Origin: Acidobacteriota bacterium
GTDB lineage: Bacteria > Acidobacteriota > Aminicenantia > Aminicenantales > Saccharicenantaceae
NCBI GenBank assembly: GCA_022711665.1
Contig: JAKLEN010000009.1
Coordinates: 1-64,000, forward strand
Length of the DNA: 64,000 nt
Direction: 5' to 3'
The notes below the pieces were generated by a model, which saw only the letters and a program-made list of their open reading frames with translations, was not told where the DNA came from and did no database searches. Within the stretch, counting starts at the first letter, position 1, and each line of letters begins with the position of its first letter. The translations under genes were made by a program, and so were the position numbers. This document shows, one piece after another, positions 8,369 to 16,845 of the stretch.

Positions 8369-9673
8369 ATGAACCGCAGGAACTTCCTCAAGGCCGCGGC
8401 CGTGACGGCGGCGGCGCCGGCCATCGTCCCCGCGTCCGTCTTCTCCCGTCCGGCCCCGAGCGACGTCCTCCAATTCGGCTGCATCGGCGTCGGCCGCCAG
8501 GGCCAGGGCGACATGCAGGAGCTCATCTACCGCGGCCTCGAGGCCGGGGCCCGCGTCACGGCCGTCTGCGACGTCGACGCCCACCGCCGGCAGGACGCCC
8601 AGTGGCTGGCCGAGAAGATCTACGCGATCGAGAAGGGCGGCGGCGTCCCGAAGAAGGTCCGGGCCTACGCCGACTTCCGCGAGCTCCTGGCCCGCAAGGA
8701 CATCGACGGCGTCCTCATCGTCACCCCGGACTTCTGGCACGCCGCCCACGCCGTGGCCGCCGCCGAAGCGGGCAAGGACATCTATCTCGAGAAGCCCCTG
8801 ACCTACTCCATCGCCGAGGGCCGCAAGCTGGTCTCGACCGTGACCCGGCGCAAGCGCATCCTTCAGGTCGGCTCCCAGCAGCGTTCCTCCATCCACTTCC
8901 TCATGGCCTGCGAGATCGTCCGCAACGGCCGGATCGGCCGGCTCCGGACGATCCGGGCCTGGCTGCCCGAGGACCAGGGCCGCGGCGACCCCCGGCCCCT
9001 GCCGGTGCCGCCCAACCTGGGCTACGACGATTGGATGGGCCCGACGGCCGAGGCCCCTTTCGCCGAGGACCGCGTCCACCCGCAGATGAGCTATGACCGG
9101 CCCGGCTGGCTCCAGATCGAGCGCTACTGCCTGGGCATGATCACCGGCTGGGGCTCGCACATGATCGACATCGCCCAGTGGGGGCACGGCAGCGACCTCG
9201 GCGGGCCGGTCAGCATCGAGGCCAGGGGCGAGTTCCCCGACCGCGGCCTGTTCGACGTCCATACCAAGTTCCAGGCCGAGGCGGTCTACGCCGACGGCGT
9301 CCGGCTGATCATGGAGACGGGCGACCCGGCGGGCGTCCGCTTCGAGGGCGACGAAGGCTGGGTCTTCGTCCAGCGGGGCGATATCAAGGCCTCCGACCCG
9401 GCCATCCTCAAGTGGAAGCCCGGCCAGGGCGAGGTCAAGCTCGTCCAGAGCGGTAACCACATGAAGAACTTCCTCGAGGCCGTGCGCACCCGCCGGGCCC
9501 CGGCCGCGCCGGTCGAGGTCGGCCACCGCTCCAACTCGATCTGCGTCATGGCCCATATCGCCATGAAGCTCGGCCGCAAGCTGGCCTGGGACCCGGCCGC
9601 GGAGAGGTTCGTCGGGGACGCCGAGGCCAACCGCCGGCTCGACTATCCTCATCGCCGGCCATGGGTCGTCTGA
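8369..9673 (+). CDS. Gfo/Idh/MocA family oxidoreductase with Tat-type signal
   Basis: A 434-residue NAD(P)-dependent dehydrogenase. It begins MNRRNFLKAAAVTAAAPAIV, a twin-arginine-like signal often seen on members of this family in Planctomycetes, Bacteroidota and Acidobacteriota. The Rossmann fold follows (IGVGRQGQG, then VCDVDAH), with the conserved EKPLTY lysine motif near residue 150 and a C-terminal alpha/beta substrate domain (WGSHMIDIAQWG). Substrates of the family are sugars, inositols or derived glycosides. The ATG at 8369 is preceded by GGAGG. The 3' end overlaps the next gene by 13 bases, and the two downstream DUF6807 genes make a probable sugar-derivative catabolic operon. Exact substrate unknown. 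Confidence 0.9.
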   Translation: MNRRNFLKAAAVTAAAPAIVPASVFSRPAPSDVLQFGCIGVGRQGQGDMQELIYRGLEAGARVTAVCDVDAHRRQDAQWLAEKIYAIEKGGGVPKKVRAYADFRELLARKDIDGVLIVTPDFWHAAHAVAAAEAGKDIYLEKPLTYSIAEGRKLVSTVTRRKRILQVGSQQRSSIHFLMACEIVRNGRIGRLRTIRAWLPEDQGRGDPRPLPVPPNLGYDDWMGPTAEAPFAEDRVHPQMSYDRPGWLQIERYCLGMITGWGSHMIDIAQWGHGSDLGGPVSIEARGEFPDRGLFDVHTKFQAEAVYADGVRLIMETGDPAGVRFEGDEGWVFVQRGDIKASDPAILKWKPGQGEVKLVQSGNHMKNFLEAVRTRRAPAAPVEVGHRSNSICVMAHIAMKLGRKLAWDPAAERFVGDAEANRRLDYPHRRPWVV

Positions 9674-10650
9674 AGGTCCGGGGTCCGGTCGCCGGCGTCC
9701 TCGCCGCGCTGGCCATCCTGCTGGCCGCCGCGCCGGGCCTCCGGGCCGCCCGGCCCCGGGTGGTCCTGGCCCGCGACGACGCCGCGGGCCGCCTGACCGT
9801 CCTGATCGACGGCCGCGAGGCCCTTGTCTTCCGCTACGGCCCCGATCTCGACCTGGTCCATTACGGGCCGCTCCGCAGCCCGAGCGGCCGGAACATGCTC
9901 ATCGAGAAGGCCGAGCCCTATCCCCACCACCGCTCGTTCTGGTTCGCCGACACGGTCCGCCTGCCGGACGGAGAGAGGGACCTGAGCTTCTACAACGCCC
10001 TCTACTCTGGGGTCAGGACGATGTCCGGCGGCTACGCGCCGCCTTTCCGCGAACGGGTCCGCCTGGTCTCGTTCCCGCGGCTCGAAGCCTCGAAGGCGCG
10101 CGCCGAGATCGAAGCCGCGCTGGTCTGGGAATCGGACGGCCGTCCCGTCCTCGAGGAACGGCGGCGGCTGGCCGTCCATGGGCTCGGGCACGGCGAATAC
10201 CTTCTCGACCTGGAGTGGACGCTCACGGCCGTCCGGGAGGATGTCACGTTCGTCAGCGACGACGTCCACTATGCCTGGCCCTTCCTGCGGCTCGATCCCG
10301 CCTGGAACGGCGAGCACGGCGGGACGATCGCCTCGGATTCGGGCGCGACGGGGGAGAAGGCCACCAACATGAAGCCGGCCCTGTGGATCGATTATTCGAA
10401 CACGATCGAAGGCCGGACCGAAGGCCTGGCCGTATTCCAGTTCCCCGACGGCGCGGTCCACCGCTGGCTGACCCGCGAATACGGCACGTTCGGCCCGCGC
10501 CGGCCCGACGACCGGAGCGGCAAGCCCTTCACCCTGAAAAAAGGGGAGTCCATCGGCCAGCGCGCCGGCGTCCTCGTCCACTCCGGCGACGCCGCCTCCG
10601 GCCGCGTCCGCGAGCGCTACGACCGCTACGTCAAGGGAGGGTTCCGGTGA
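9661..10650 (+). CDS. DUF6807 (PmoA-like) family protein, exported
   Basis: A 329-residue protein with an N-terminal signal segment (residues about 8-29). The diagnostic PHHRSFWFAD motif of the DUF6807 family (often annotated PmoA family) is at about residues 97-106, followed by beta-rich sequence. These proteins usually sit next to Gfo/Idh/MocA oxidoreductases and are thought to belong to polysaccharide or sugar-derivative utilisation; no reaction is established. The ATG overlaps the previous gene, and the stop codon overlaps the GTG of the next one, so three genes form one unit. It is paralogous in motif but not closely similar to the next protein. Confidence 0.8.
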   Translation: MGRLKVRGPVAGVLAALAILLAAAPGLRAARPRVVLARDDAAGRLTVLIDGREALVFRYGPDLDLVHYGPLRSPSGRNMLIEKAEPYPHHRSFWFADTVRLPDGERDLSFYNALYSGVRTMSGGYAPPFRERVRLVSFPRLEASKARAEIEAALVWESDGRPVLEERRRLAVHGLGHGEYLLDLEWTLTAVREDVTFVSDDVHYAWPFLRLDPAWNGEHGGTIASDSGATGEKATNMKPALWIDYSNTIEGRTEGLAVFQFPDGAVHRWLTREYGTFGPRRPDDRSGKPFTLKKGESIGQRAGVLVHSGDAASGRVRERYDRYVKGGFR

Positions 10651-11723
10651 CGGCTCCCGGCCGGCCGCTCAAGGATCTGCCGCGCGTCTGGATCGTCGTC
10701 TTCGCCGTCGTCCTGGCCTCCGCCGCCCTTCTGGCGCTCCTGTCCAGGATCGCCCGGATCCCGGCTTCGGCGATGAGCCTCGTCGAGGAGCCCGGACCGT
10801 TCGATCCCGGGAAGCCCGCGCTCCCCCCGCCGCCCCCGTCGCCGGAAGGGCTTCCGGCCAGGGCCGTCACGGTCCTCGACGGCGGGCAAAGGGTCCTGAC
10901 CTACGTCTACGGCGACAAGCTGGCGCCCGGCGTCGACCCCCGCTACGCCAGGTCCGGCTATATCCATCCGCTTTACTCGCTCGACGGCCTGGTCCTGACG
11001 GAGGACTTCCCCCGCGATCACCGCCACCATCACGGTCTCTTATGGGCCTGGCCGGAGATCCGGGTCCGCGGCGTCGAGACCTCGAATTGGGAGCCGGCCG
11101 AGCCGCCGCTGCGCCAGCGTTTCGTCAGGTGGATCGAGCGGCAGGTTACGAACGCCGGCGCGCGTCTCGTCGTCGAGAACGCCTGGCAGCTCGGCGGGAC
11201 CGGGACCGTGGCCGAGGAAACGGTCACGATCCTCGTCGCCGGGGCGACGCGCTTCGGCCGGGCGATCGACATCGAGATCGCCCTCCGCCCCGTCGGAGAA
11301 CCGATCTTCCTCAAGGGCGCCTCCGAGGACAACAAAGGCTACGGCGGCCTCTGCTTCCGCGGCCGGGCGATCGAGGGCTTCGACTCGCGCCTTTTCAAGG
11401 GCGCCGCGATGATGACGGACCGGGGGCCGCTCACGGAGGATTCGAGCGGCGGGCGTTTCCGCTGGGCGGACCTCTCTATTCCGGGCTCCGGCGGCGTGGC
11501 GATCTTCGTCTCGCCCCGCCACCCCGGCTTCCCCCCGCCCTGGCTCGTCCGCAACAGCTACGCCGGCATCCTCAATCCCTGCTGGCCGGCCCTGGAGGGG
11601 GCCGTTCTCGAGGCCGGGGTCCCCGTTTCTCTCAGGTACCGCGTCTATATCCATTCAGGTGACGCAGGGACCGGCCGGGTGGCCGAGGCCTACGCCGCCT
11701 ACCTGGCCGCCGAAAAGAAATAG
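10647..11723 (+). CDS. Second DUF6807 (PmoA-like) family protein, membrane-anchored or exported
   Basis: A 358-residue protein. The start is GTG at 10647, which overlaps the preceding TGA and is served by GGGAGGG at 10635-10641. Residues about 15-35 form a hydrophobic anchor (VWIVVFAVVLASAALLALLS), followed by a proline-rich linker and the DUF6807 region with HPLYSLDGLVLTEDFPRDH-type and RHHHGLLWAWPE motifs, the histidine-rich hallmark of the family. It is the last gene of the oxidoreductase operon. Two family members in tandem suggest non-identical roles, perhaps on related substrates. The function is not established. Confidence 0.8.
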   Translation: MTAPGRPLKDLPRVWIVVFAVVLASAALLALLSRIARIPASAMSLVEEPGPFDPGKPALPPPPPSPEGLPARAVTVLDGGQRVLTYVYGDKLAPGVDPRYARSGYIHPLYSLDGLVLTEDFPRDHRHHHGLLWAWPEIRVRGVETSNWEPAEPPLRQRFVRWIERQVTNAGARLVVENAWQLGGTGTVAEETVTILVAGATRFGRAIDIEIALRPVGEPIFLKGASEDNKGYGGLCFRGRAIEGFDSRLFKGAAMMTDRGPLTEDSSGGRFRWADLSIPGSGGVAIFVSPRHPGFPPPWLVRNSYAGILNPCWPALEGAVLEAGVPVSLRYRVYIHSGDAGTGRVAEAYAAYLAAEKK

Positions 11724-11730
11724 CCGCCTG

Positions 11731-11758
11731 CCAACCGGCGGCCGGCCCCGTCCGTCTA
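11731..11758 (+). promoter_or_regulatory. Possible ECF-type (autoregulatory) promoter of the sigma operon
   Basis: CCAACC (11731-11736), a 16 bp spacer and CGTCTA (11753-11758) fit an ECF promoter. The -10 is within CGTCTAAACG, repeated at 36-45. If transcription begins about seven bases downstream, the ATG at 11777 rather than the GTG at 11762 must be the sigma-factor start. Confidence 0.4.
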
Positions 11759-11776
11759 AACGTGTGGAAGCCGGAG

Positions 11777-12379
11777 ATGGACCATATAGACGACGCCGCG
11801 ATCATCGACGGGCTCTCTCGGGGAGACCAGAAGGCCTTCCGGGAGCTCGTCGAGCGTTACAAGAAGAAGGTCTTCTACCTGGCCCTGGACATGGCCGGGA
11901 ACCCCGTAGACGCCGAGGACATCTCCCAGGAGGTCTTCCTCAAGGTCTTCCGTTCCTTCTCGACCTTCCGCCGGGACGCCAATCTCGGCTCCTGGCTCTA
12001 CCGCATCACCTACAACGCGTCGATCGACCACCTGCGCCGCAAGGGCGCCGCGCCCCAGCCGGTGGGGGACGAGGTCCTCGAATCCTTGAGCCGGGTCGAA
12101 GCCGGGCTGCCGCCGCGCGGCGCCGCCGAACCCGGCGCCGGCCTCGAGGCGAGCCAGCTCCAGGAGCGGATCGCCCGGGCCCTGGAGACGATCTCGCCCC
12201 AGGAGAAAGCGGTCTTCGTGCTGCGCCACTACGAGGACCTCAAGCTCAAGGAGATCGCCGCGACGCTCGACCTGTCCATCGGCTCGGTCAAGAGCTATCT
12301 CTTCCGGGCCGTCCGCAAGCTCCAGAAGGAGCTCGGGACGCCGGCCCTCGCTTCCGGCACGGAGAGTTCCCATGAGTGA
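11777..12379 (+). CDS. ECF-type RNA polymerase sigma factor
   Basis: A 200-residue sigma-70 family factor with only regions 2 and 4. Region 2 contains FRELVERYKKKVFYLALDM and the region-2.3/2.4 string DISQEVFLKVFRSFSTF followed by NLGSWLYRITYNASIDHLRR. Region 4 contains SPQEKAVFVLRHYEDLKLKE and the helix-turn-helix IGSVKSYLFRAVRKLQ. It overlaps the anti-sigma gene by eight bases, the usual arrangement of an ECF/anti-sigma pair that responds to envelope signals. The ATG at 11777 was preferred over GTG at 11762 because the likely promoter -10 ends at 11758. A CGTCTAAACG motif just upstream suggests autoregulation (inference). Confidence 0.93.
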   Translation: MDHIDDAAIIDGLSRGDQKAFRELVERYKKKVFYLALDMAGNPVDAEDISQEVFLKVFRSFSTFRRDANLGSWLYRITYNASIDHLRRKGAAPQPVGDEVLESLSRVEAGLPPRGAAEPGAGLEASQLQERIARALETISPQEKAVFVLRHYEDLKLKEIAATLDLSIGSVKSYLFRAVRKLQKELGTPALASGTESSHE

Positions 12380-13196
12380 CTGCAGGAAATGCCGGGACCT
12401 CATGATCGAGGCCCTCTACGGCGAGCTCGGCCCGGCCGAGCAGGAGGCCTTCGACCGCCATTGCCAAGCCTGCCCTAGTTGCGCCGCCGAGCGCCGGGCC
12501 GCGGCCGAAGCCCTGAAGCTGATGGACCGGCGCCGCCGGCCCGACCCCGGGCCGGAGTTCTGGGACGGCTATTGGGACCGGCTGTCGCGGCGCCTGATCT
12601 GGGAGGCCACGGCGAACGGCCGGCGGCCGTCTCTCGCCTCGCGCCTCGGCGGCCTGTTCGCTCGGCTGCCGCGCTGGTCTTACCAGGCGGCCGGGGCGGC
12701 CGCGCTCATCCTCGCCGGCATCCTCATCGGCCGCCTGGCCCTCGGGCCGGCCGGCCGGGCGGGGAAGGCGCCGGACGCCGGCGCGCCCCTGATGACCGGC
12801 GTCCCGGCCGGCTCGCCCTCGGCGGCCGTCGTCCGGGCGGGGGACTTCGTCGACCGGTCCCAGGTCCTTCTACTGGGATTGGTCAACCATGATCCGGCGA
12901 CGGAGGACGCCTACGCCTTCGACTTCGACGGCAAGAAAGCCGCTTCCCGGGCCCTCGCGGCCCAGGCCCCGGCCGTCCGCCAGGGCCTGCAGGGACCGGG
13001 GGAGCGCCGGCTCCGCGAGCTCGTGGGCGACCTCGAGGTCATCATGATGCAGATCGCCAACCTCGAGTCCGGCCAGGACCTCGAGGGTGTCGAGATGGTC
13101 AAGCAGGGCATCGACCGCAAGGGCCTGTTCCTCAAGATCGACCTCGCCCGGATGGGCCGCGGCGCGGCGCCCCTTCCCAAGAAAAGCCAAGTCTGA
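12372..13196 (+). CDS. Anti-sigma factor with zinc-finger domain and one membrane helix
   Basis: A 274-residue protein. The N-terminus has the zinc-binding anti-sigma motif (C4, C7 then H-x3-C-x2-C: HCQACPSC at about 32-38). A membrane helix lies at about 105-128 (AAGAAALILAGILIGRLAL), leaving a roughly 140-residue extracytoplasmic C-terminal domain with conserved-looking helices (RLRELVGDLEVIMMQIANLE). By family, the cytoplasmic zinc finger sequesters the ECF sigma factor until a periplasmic signal causes release or proteolysis. It overlaps the sigma gene by eight bases and lies 14 bases before the first HEAT-repeat gene, so the HEAT proteins may be its regulon or sensing partners (inference). 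Confidence 0.88.
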   Translation: MSDCRKCRDLMIEALYGELGPAEQEAFDRHCQACPSCAAERRAAAEALKLMDRRRRPDPGPEFWDGYWDRLSRRLIWEATANGRRPSLASRLGGLFARLPRWSYQAAGAAALILAGILIGRLALGPAGRAGKAPDAGAPLMTGVPAGSPSAAVVRAGDFVDRSQVLLLGLVNHDPATEDAYAFDFDGKKAASRALAAQAPAVRQGLQGPGERRLRELVGDLEVIMMQIANLESGQDLEGVEMVKQGIDRKGLFLKIDLARMGRGAAPLPKKSQV

Positions 13197-13210
13197 CAAG
13201 GAGATAGATC

Positions 13211-14815
13211 ATGAAAATACGCAACCGAATCTGCCTCGCGACGATCCTGGGGCTGGCCCTCGCGGCCGGCCTGGCCCGGGCCGCGGCCGTCCTCCCGATC
13301 GAGGACCCGGCCGCGCAGGAGAAGGACGCCGTGGCCTATAAGCAGGCCTATGCCCTCGTCCTCGAAGAGAAATGGACGGCCGCCAGAACGGCCATGGACG
13401 AGCTGGTGAGCCAGTTCCCGAAGAGCGCCTGGGTCGACGACGCCCGCTTCTGGTCGTGCTACAGCCAGGAAAAGCTCGGCCAGGGGGCCGAAGCCTCGTT
13501 CAAGTGCTACGAGAAGTTCATCAAGGAGCACCCCCGGAGCGACTGGGCCGACGACGCCAAGTCCAACATGATCCGCCTGGCCCAGGGCCTGGCCAAGGCC
13601 GGCAAGCCCGAGTACGAAACGATCATCAAGGCCTTCCAGACTGAGGACGAGGAGGATATCCGCATGACGGCTCTCTTCGCCCTGCAGGATATCGGCGACG
13701 CCGAGGCGCTCGGGACCGTCATCGGCATCTACGACAAGGCCGCCAGCCCCAAGGTCAAGAACCAGATCGTCTTCATGCTGGCCGAGATGGACTCCCCCGA
13801 AGCGCTGGCCAAGCTTCGCGACATCGCCCTGCATGAGCCCGACGAGCAGGTCCGCCGTTCGGCCCTCTTCGCCATCGGCGACCGCGGCGGCGACGAGGCC
13901 GTCAAGACCCTCAAGGATGTCCTGGCCTCCGACGCTCCCGTCGAGCTCCGGCGCAACGCCCTCTTCGCCCTGGCCGAAACCGAGGATCCGGGGCTGGTTG
14001 ACCTCTACTCGCGGATCGCCGCGACCGATCCCGACAAGGAGATGGCCCGGGCGGCCGCTTTCGCCCTCGCGGAAGTCGAGGGGAAGGAAGCCGGGGCGGC
14101 CCTGCTCCGAGTCCTCAAGGAAGCCAAGGACCCGGAGGTCCGGAAGGCGGCCCTGTTCGCCCTGTCGGACCGCGAGGAGGCCGAGGCGCTTCCCGCGCTC
14201 AAGGAGATCCTGCTCAACGAAACGGACAAGGACATGGCCCGGGCGGCCCTCTTCCAGGTCGCCGAGATCGACGGCCCCGAGGCCCTGGCCGTCCTGAAGC
14301 AGGCGCTGGCCGCGGCCAAGGACGACGACCTCAAGCGGACCGCCCTGATGGCCCTCGGCGAGCGCCACGACCCGGGGATCAAGGACCTGCTGCTCCAGAC
14401 CGCCTTGACGAGCGCGGACGACGAAACGGCGCAGATGGCGGTCTTCGCCCTGGCCGAGAACGAGGGCGGGGCCGGCCCGGACGCCCTGCTGAGGATCATG
14501 AAGGAGGCCCGGTCGCCCAAAGCCCGTCGGGCCGCGCTGATGTCCGCCTCCGACGAGAAGGGCGGCGCCTCCGTGGCCATGCTCATCGAGGTCGTCAAAA
14601 CCGAGGCCGACCCCGAGCTCCGGATGCAGGCCGTTATCGCTCTTGGCGAGGCCCGGAGCGACGAGGCCGTGCCGGTCCTGCTCCAGGCGGCCAAAGGCAA
14701 GGATGGCAAGCTGGCCCGGGCCGCGATCATGGCCCTGGGCGAGATCGGCACGCCCAAGGCCAAGGCGGCCCTGCTCGAGATCGTCGAAAAGCGGCCGGAG
14801 ACCCCGGCCCTCTGA
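13211..14815 (+). CDS. Exported TPR/HEAT-repeat protein
   Basis: A 534-residue protein with a signal peptide (residues about 5-25, ending LARAAAV). Residues about 40-135 form two or three TPR-like helices typical of envelope assembly proteins (VSQFPKSAWVDDARFW, KEHPRSDWADDAKSN). From about 145 to the end there are roughly a dozen HEAT units of about 31 residues, each with an ALFAL core followed by an EAL segment (RRSALFAIGDRGGDEAVKTL, RKAALFALSDREEAEALPAL). Such solenoids bind other proteins. AGGAG precedes the ATG. It follows the anti-sigma gene by 14 bases and precedes the second HEAT gene by 14, so all four genes are probably one operon. Partner unknown. Confidence 0.88.
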   Translation: MKIRNRICLATILGLALAAGLARAAAVLPIEDPAAQEKDAVAYKQAYALVLEEKWTAARTAMDELVSQFPKSAWVDDARFWSCYSQEKLGQGAEASFKCYEKFIKEHPRSDWADDAKSNMIRLAQGLAKAGKPEYETIIKAFQTEDEEDIRMTALFALQDIGDAEALGTVIGIYDKAASPKVKNQIVFMLAEMDSPEALAKLRDIALHEPDEQVRRSALFAIGDRGGDEAVKTLKDVLASDAPVELRRNALFALAETEDPGLVDLYSRIAATDPDKEMARAAAFALAEVEGKEAGAALLRVLKEAKDPEVRKAALFALSDREEAEALPALKEILLNETDKDMARAALFQVAEIDGPEALAVLKQALAAAKDDDLKRTALMALGERHDPGIKDLLLQTALTSADDETAQMAVFALAENEGGAGPDALLRIMKEARSPKARRAALMSASDEKGGASVAMLIEVVKTEADPELRMQAVIALGEARSDEAVPVLLQAAKGKDGKLARAAIMALGEIGTPKAKAALLEIVEKRPETPAL

Positions 14816-14829
14816 CGGGGCGAAGAGCC

Positions 14830-16008
14830 ATGGCCAGGCGCGCCTTGATCGGGACCCTGTTGACGGCGCTCGCGACGGCGGGCCTGGCCGCGATCCTGGC
14901 CGGCCCGGCGGCCGGCGACAGGCCGAGGCCGCCCGAACGGGTTTTCGACCGGTCGGCCGGGACCGGGACACTGGCCGCCAGGTTCGACCAGGTCCTGGCC
15001 GAGGCCGGCCGGCAGGCGGCCGGCGCCCGGCCTTTCTGGGTCGGCTACGCCGTCGACCGGCTCACCGGCGAGAACTCCCACGTCGGCTCATACTCGGGAG
15101 ATCGCTGGACCGGGGAGCCGTCCATCGCCGACATCCTGGCCGGGAAGACCCGGGCCGAGGCCGGCATGGCCGGAGCCGGGACGGTCCGGGAGGCGGCCTC
15201 CGCCGCCCTCGACCGCCTCGACCGGCCGGATCGGCCCGAAAAGAAAGTCGTCAAGCCCCTCGGCTTGTTCCTCCGGTATGGGGACGGGAAGAGCCCGTCC
15301 CCGGTCAAGGTCCGGATGAGCGACCTCGACCTCAGCCTCGATTTCGAAGCGGCCCCCCTCTACTGGCTGGGGAAGGCGACCGACGTCGAGAGCCTGGCCC
15401 TGATCGAAGGCCTGTACGGCCGCGGCCGCGGCCACGAGGTCCGCGAAGACCTGCTGGCGGCCGCCGGCTGCCACGGCGCGCCCCGGCTCGTTCTGCCTTT
15501 CCTCGGGAAGATCCTGACGGGGGACGATCCCGACGAGCTGCGCAAGGACGCGGCCTTCTGGATCGGCCAGCAGAATGACGCCGCCGGCCTGGCCCTTCTG
15601 TCGAAGGCGGCCCGGACCGACCGGTCCGAGGAGGTCCGCGAAGGGGCGGTTTTCGGGATCAGCCAGGTCGAACTGCCCGCGGCGGCCGACGAGATCATCG
15701 CCCTGGCCCGGGGGGCGGACAAGCACGACGTGCGCAAGCAGGCCGTCTTTTGGCTCGGCCAGATGGCCGTCAGGAAGTCGGGCCAGACGCTCGAAGGGAT
15801 CGCCGCCGGGGACGCCGATCTCGCGATCCAGGAACAGGCCGTCTTCGCCCTGTCGGAGCTGCCGGACGGTCAGGGAGTCGAGGCGCTCATCCGGCTGGCC
15901 AAGACCCACCGCGACGCCCGGATCCGCAAGAAGGCGGTCTTCTGGCTGGGCGAGACCGACGACCCGCGGGCCCTCGAGGCCCTCGTGGCCATCGTCAAGG
16001 GCAAATAG
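14830..16008 (+). CDS. Exported HEAT-repeat protein
   Basis: A 392-residue protein with a signal peptide (residues about 7-28) and, after a 120-residue non-repetitive region, about seven HEAT units with the core [KQ]AVFWLGQ/E (RKQAVFWLGQMAVRKSG, RIRKKAVFWLGETDDPRAL). It resembles the preceding gene's product in its repeats but lacks the TPR part, and its N-terminal region (GYAVDRLTGENSHVGSYSG) is unlike any domain I recognise. It closes the sigma / anti-sigma / HEAT / HEAT operon. A plausible role is a periplasmic scaffold or stress sensor acting with the anti-sigma factor, but there is no direct evidence for this. Confidence 0.85.
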   Translation: MARRALIGTLLTALATAGLAAILAGPAAGDRPRPPERVFDRSAGTGTLAARFDQVLAEAGRQAAGARPFWVGYAVDRLTGENSHVGSYSGDRWTGEPSIADILAGKTRAEAGMAGAGTVREAASAALDRLDRPDRPEKKVVKPLGLFLRYGDGKSPSPVKVRMSDLDLSLDFEAAPLYWLGKATDVESLALIEGLYGRGRGHEVREDLLAAAGCHGAPRLVLPFLGKILTGDDPDELRKDAAFWIGQQNDAAGLALLSKAARTDRSEEVREGAVFGISQVELPAAADEIIALARGADKHDVRKQAVFWLGQMAVRKSGQTLEGIAAGDADLAIQEQAVFALSELPDGQGVEALIRLAKTHRDARIRKKAVFWLGETDDPRALEALVAIVKGK

Positions 16009-16020
16009 CACCCGGCCGTT

Positions 16021-16049
16021 TTGCCAGAGGGCCGGCCTTCCGTTATAAT
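16021..16049 (+). promoter_or_regulatory. Strong sigma-70 promoter for the YHS-protein gene
   Basis: TTGCCA (16021-16026), a 17 bp spacer and a perfect TATAAT (16044-16049). The ATG with AAGGAGG lies 25 bases downstream. Confidence 0.75.
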
Positions 16050-16074
16050 GGGGCCGAACATAAGGAGGCCCGCA

Positions 16075-16773
16075 ATGTCCAAAAATATCCGTCCGATCGT
16101 CATCCTGGCGGCGCTGGCGGCCGTCCTGGCCATCGGCGTCTTCGCCCAGCAGCAGAGCGCCGACAAGGCCGTTGACCCGGTCTGCGGCATGACCGTGGTC
16201 AAGGCCAACGCCAAGGCCACCTTCGATTATAAGGGCGCCACCTATTACTTCTGCAGCACGGGCTGCAAGGAGGCCTTCGCCAAGGAGCCCGAGAAGTACC
16301 TCAAGGCCCGGCAGGCCAAGGCCGAAGAGGCCAAGCCGGCCCAGATGGGCATGATGAAGCACGGGACCGCGTCCGCCTGCCAGATGGGCGGCCAGACGTG
16401 CGGCCAGCAGTGCGGCCAGACGGGGCAGGGAATGCCGATGGCCGGACATATGGCCCGGATGGGCGGGCACAAGGGCATGATGTGCTGCGGCCGGGGTTCG
16501 ACGGGGCGGCCGATGATGGCCCCCGGGATGGGCCGGATGCTCGCGCTCTACGGCGATAAGGTCGAGATGACCGTCGAGAACACCAAGGACGGAGCCGTCC
16601 TCAAGTTCAGCTCCAAGGACCCCGAAGTGGCCAAGGCCATCCAGGTCCACCTGTCCGAGCACATGACCATGATGAAGAAGATGAAGGATGCGCAGGCCCA
16701 GGCCCCCGCGGCGGCCCCCGACAAGGAGTGCGGCGACGATTGCGGCGGCGCCTGCGGCAAAGTGAAAAAATAG
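16075..16773 (+). CDS. Exported YHS-domain protein with Met/Cys/His-rich metal-binding region
   Basis: A 232-residue protein starting at the ATG at 16075 (AAGGAGG nine bases upstream). After a signal peptide (residues about 5-23) comes a YHS domain (DPVCGMTV... YYFCSTGCKEAF, about 32-78), a small metal-binding domain found in copper ATPases and heavy-metal proteins. The next 70 residues are very rich in Met, Cys, His and Gly (MGMMKHGTA, CGQQCGQTG, GHKGMMCCG), and the C-terminus carries a further CGDDCGGACG cluster. These patterns suggest periplasmic binding of copper or another soft metal. It is a stand-alone gene with its own promoter. A selenium or iron role cannot be excluded. Confidence 0.85.
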   Translation: MSKNIRPIVILAALAAVLAIGVFAQQQSADKAVDPVCGMTVVKANAKATFDYKGATYYFCSTGCKEAFAKEPEKYLKARQAKAEEAKPAQMGMMKHGTASACQMGGQTCGQQCGQTGQGMPMAGHMARMGGHKGMMCCGRGSTGRPMMAPGMGRMLALYGDKVEMTVENTKDGAVLKFSSKDPEVAKAIQVHLSEHMTMMKKMKDAQAQAPAAAPDKECGDDCGGACGKVKK

Positions 16774-16795
16774 GACCGCCGGCCGCCGCTCCCTG

Positions 16796-16824
16796 TTGAC
16801 AAGGCCCTGGCCCGGTGTTATTTC
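16796..16824 (+). promoter_or_regulatory. Possible sigma-70 promoter for RsbRD-N-like gene
   Basis: Perfect TTGACA (16796-16801), 17 bp spacer, weak -10 TATTTC (16819-16824), 22 bases before the GTG start. Confidence 0.4.
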
Positions 16825-16845
16825 TGAAAAGGGGGAGGGGCCGCA

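Noticed and set aside
11762..11776. GTG start for the ECF sigma factor
   Set aside because: It would lie at or before the expected transcript start of the promoter ending at 11758, and the protein from the ATG at 11777 has the usual family N-terminus.
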